Part shown: positions 6,443 through 7,023 of the stretch, in pieces
Numbering within the stretch: position 1 is the first letter of the stretch
Layout: every line of letters begins with the position of its first letter
Origin: Dehalococcoidia bacterium
Lineage (GTDB): Bacteria > Chloroflexota > Dehalococcoidia > Dehalococcoidales > G020351185
DNA length: 7,023 nucleotides
Direction: 5' to 3'
Assembly: GCA_030640385.1 (NCBI GenBank)
Contig: DAOWJL010000075.1
Coordinates: forward strand, 1-7,023
Position numbers and translations under genes: made by a program
Notes under the pieces: generated by a model
Seen by the model: only the letters and a program-made list of their open reading frames with translations
Database searches by the model: none
What the model was told of the DNA's origin: nothing

Positions 6443-6613
6443 CTACCTCTCATACTCGTCCATGAAATTCAGGAGCTTTATCTCACCCTCTTTGATTTTT
6501 GCCTTTTCTTGTTTACTGAGTAGTTTAGAATCACTAGCAAGAGAAAAGTATAATGACTCTCCTTGCTTAATAAGTTTTCCTAAATCACTTCTATATTTAT
6601 CAATTTTCGCCAT
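6443..6613 (-). pseudogene. N-terminal fragment of the HEPN-like gene, ended by an in-frame TAG
   Basis: Reading leftward from the ATG at 6611-6613 gives 56 residues beginning M-A-K-I-D-K-Y-R, charged and helical, and then TAG. The next four codons are Y-S-E-A, then the Met that opens the 198-residue ORF. The distance between the two ATGs is 183 nt, exactly 61 codons, so there is no frameshift. Joined, the two parts make about 259 residues. The upstream frame closes at a TAG at 6635-6637, so 6613 is the only sensible start. TAG is one transition from TGG, and relatives that I recall read W-Y-S-E-A at this place, so a Trp-to-stop change is the simplest explanation. Alternatives are a base-call error, amber readthrough, or a real two-ORF arrangement. 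The call of a broken N-terminus is an inference. Confidence 0.6.
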
Positions 6614-6621
6614 TTGGTGGC

Positions 6622-6650
6622 AGTATAAGCCAACCTAATAAAGAAAGCAA
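6622..6650 (-). promoter_or_regulatory. Likely promoter of the HEPN-like gene
   Basis: On the minus strand, TTGCTT (6645-6650) and TATACT (6622-6627) are spaced by exactly 17 nt; the -10 box matches five of six consensus positions. Only 8 nt separate the -10 box from the ATG at 6613, so transcription would start 2-3 nt before the start codon. No Shine-Dalgarno sequence is visible there, consistent with leaderless translation. The position independently supports 6613 as the original start of the split gene. Confidence 0.5.
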
Positions 6651-6683
6651 TATGCAATGAGCTTCCTTAGAAAAGCATCAACC

Positions 6684-6708
6684 AAAAAGCCCACGCCAGG
6701 GCGGGTTT
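6684..6708 (-). terminator. Possible weak terminator between the rRNA gene and the HEPN-like gene
   Basis: On the minus strand, AAACCC at 6703-6708 can pair imperfectly with GGGCTTT; a short G-C inner stem and bulges are needed. The structure runs into five Ts (6684-6688). It lies downstream of the rRNA gene and just upstream of the HEPN-like promoter, where it could stop rRNA readthrough. The stem is imperfect, so confidence is low. Confidence 0.3.
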
Positions 6709-6747
6709 GGGTGGGATAAGAAAAGTTCAGAAATTGTGCGGTAGTGC

Positions 6748-6787
6748 GGGGGGGGGGGGAATATAAAAAGGGGTGGGGGATGGGGGG
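6748..6787 (+). repeat. G-tract cluster with a 12-G homopolymer
   Basis: The plus strand has 12 consecutive Gs (6748-6759), followed by tracts of 4 (6770-6773), 5 (6775-6779) and 6 (6782-6787) Gs. This meets the simple requirement for a G-quadruplex of four tracts of at least three Gs with short loops. The G-rich strand is the template for minus-strand rRNA transcription. The region is non-coding. Confidence 0.8.
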
Positions 6788-6807
6788 CAAAGGATAGAAT
6801 CCCCCAT
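6780..6807. repeat. Short inverted repeat beside the G-tracts
   Basis: ATGGGGG (6780-6786) is the exact reverse complement of CCCCCAT (6801-6807), with a 14-nt loop. It could form a modest hairpin downstream of the rRNA terminator, competing with quadruplex formation by the same Gs. No T-tract follows, so a terminator role is not supported. Confidence 0.4.
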
Positions 6808-6811
6808 AAAC

Positions 6812-6847
6812 AGAGAAACCCACGGCACTTAAACCGTGGGTTTCTCT
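6812..6847 (-). terminator. Strong hairpin downstream of the 23S rRNA gene
   Basis: A perfect 14-bp stem (6812-6825 with 6834-6847) with an 8-nt loop lies about 50 nt past the mature 23S 3' end. On the minus strand it is followed by TGTTTATGGGGG, only a weak T-tract. On the plus strand it is followed by a longer T-rich stretch (6847-6860). It most likely ends the rRNA transcript, or guards against transcription entering the rRNA gene from the left. It could also serve in 3'-end processing. Confidence 0.65.
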
Positions 6848-6898
6848 TCTTATCTTTCTTGTTAACAACTGAATCTGGTTAATATCAACTCTGAAACA

Positions 6899-7023
6899 GG
6901 TCAAGCCCTCGACCATTAGTACGGTTAAGCTGAACGTGTTACCACGCTTACACCCACCGCCTATCAAACAAGTAGTCTACTTGCGGTCTTACTCCTGTAA
7001 TAAATCACAGGATGGGAAATCTC
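6899..7023 (-). rRNA. rrl: 23S ribosomal RNA, 3' end (partial)
   Basis: Read on the minus strand, the last 125 nt show the conserved end of bacterial 23S rRNA: GTAAGACC, then TTGTTTGATAGGCGG, GGTGTAAGCG, ACACGTTCAGC, GTACTAATGGTCGAGG and finally GCTTGACC. That terminal segment normally pairs with the 5' end of the molecule to form helix 1, so the mature end should lie near 6899. The rest of the gene is outside the window. Conserved residues around T-T-T-G-A-T-A-G-G and the closing stem look intact. Transcription runs leftward, toward the HEPN-like gene. The trailer (6848-6898) is AT-rich. I could not recognise a 5S rRNA gene in the following 280 nt. Confidence 0.95.

Larger units (their letters stand above)
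6614..6898. other. Non-coding region between the HEPN-like gene and the 23S rRNA gene
   Basis: These 285 nt hold, from right to left, the AT-rich 23S trailer, a perfect hairpin, a small G/C hairpin, the G-tract cluster, a weak terminator-like element and the HEPN-like promoter. The one long minus-strand frame crossing it (6635-6967) reads into the rRNA and through the G-tracts. It gives a low-complexity product without recognisable features, so I regard it as non-coding. Confidence 0.7.

Noticed and set aside
6443..6445. TAG as pyrrolysine or as a reassigned sense codon
   Set aside because: TAG also ends this same gene at 5834-5836 and the prenyltransferase gene at 4561-4563, and no pylT/pylS-like sequence is in the window.
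6635..6967. Minus-strand ORF of 110 residues overlapping the 23S rRNA end
   Set aside because: It starts inside conserved 23S rRNA sequence, runs through the terminator hairpin and the G-homopolymer, and gives a low-complexity Pro/Tyr-rich product with no domain.

Overview
The window is a housekeeping stretch of a bacterial chromosome. The protein sequences and the gene order (alaS, ruvX, a UbiA-family prenyltransferase, tgt) most resemble class Dehalococcoidia or a related Chloroflexota lineage. This placement rests on remembered sequence character, not on a database search.

Layout from left to right: (1) the 3' end of a plus-strand gene that looks like holA (DNA polymerase III delta subunit), cut by the window edge; (2) a convergent minus-strand gene for a small DUF1622 membrane protein; (3) a compact divergent promoter region with a near-consensus sigma-70-type promoter (TTGACA, 17 nt, TAAAAT) reading into (4) a tight plus-strand cluster: alaS, ruvX (overlapping alaS by one base), a CyoE/CtaB-like UbiA prenyltransferase and tgt. 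The 1-base overlap and the 46- and 36-nt gaps suggest one transcript that joins translation (alanyl-tRNA synthetase), RNA/DNA processing (RuvX/YqgF), membrane prenyl transfer and tRNA modification (queuine/preQ1 insertion).

After tgt come two strong adjacent hairpins (5769-5826) between convergent genes. Beyond them lies an AT-richer minus-strand gene with a HEPN-like C-terminus (R-x4-H motif). It is the least ordinary gene here. Its frame can be followed back through an in-frame TAG (6443-6445) to an ATG at 6613, so a protein of about 259 residues has been split by a single amber codon into a 56-codon N-terminal piece and a 198-residue downstream ORF. A promoter-like element (TTGCTT, 17 nt, TATACT) sits 8 nt before that ATG, so the gene would be transcribed almost leaderless.

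The right end (6899-7023) is the 3' end of a 23S rRNA gene on the minus strand. It is followed, in its own direction, by a perfect 14-bp hairpin, a G-tract cluster with a 12-G homopolymer, and no 5S rRNA gene that I can recognise. No CRISPR array, transposase, integrase, tRNA gene or attachment site was seen. I do not see a convincing new multi-gene system. The best leads are the amber-split HEPN-like gene and the unusual sequence downstream of the 23S gene.
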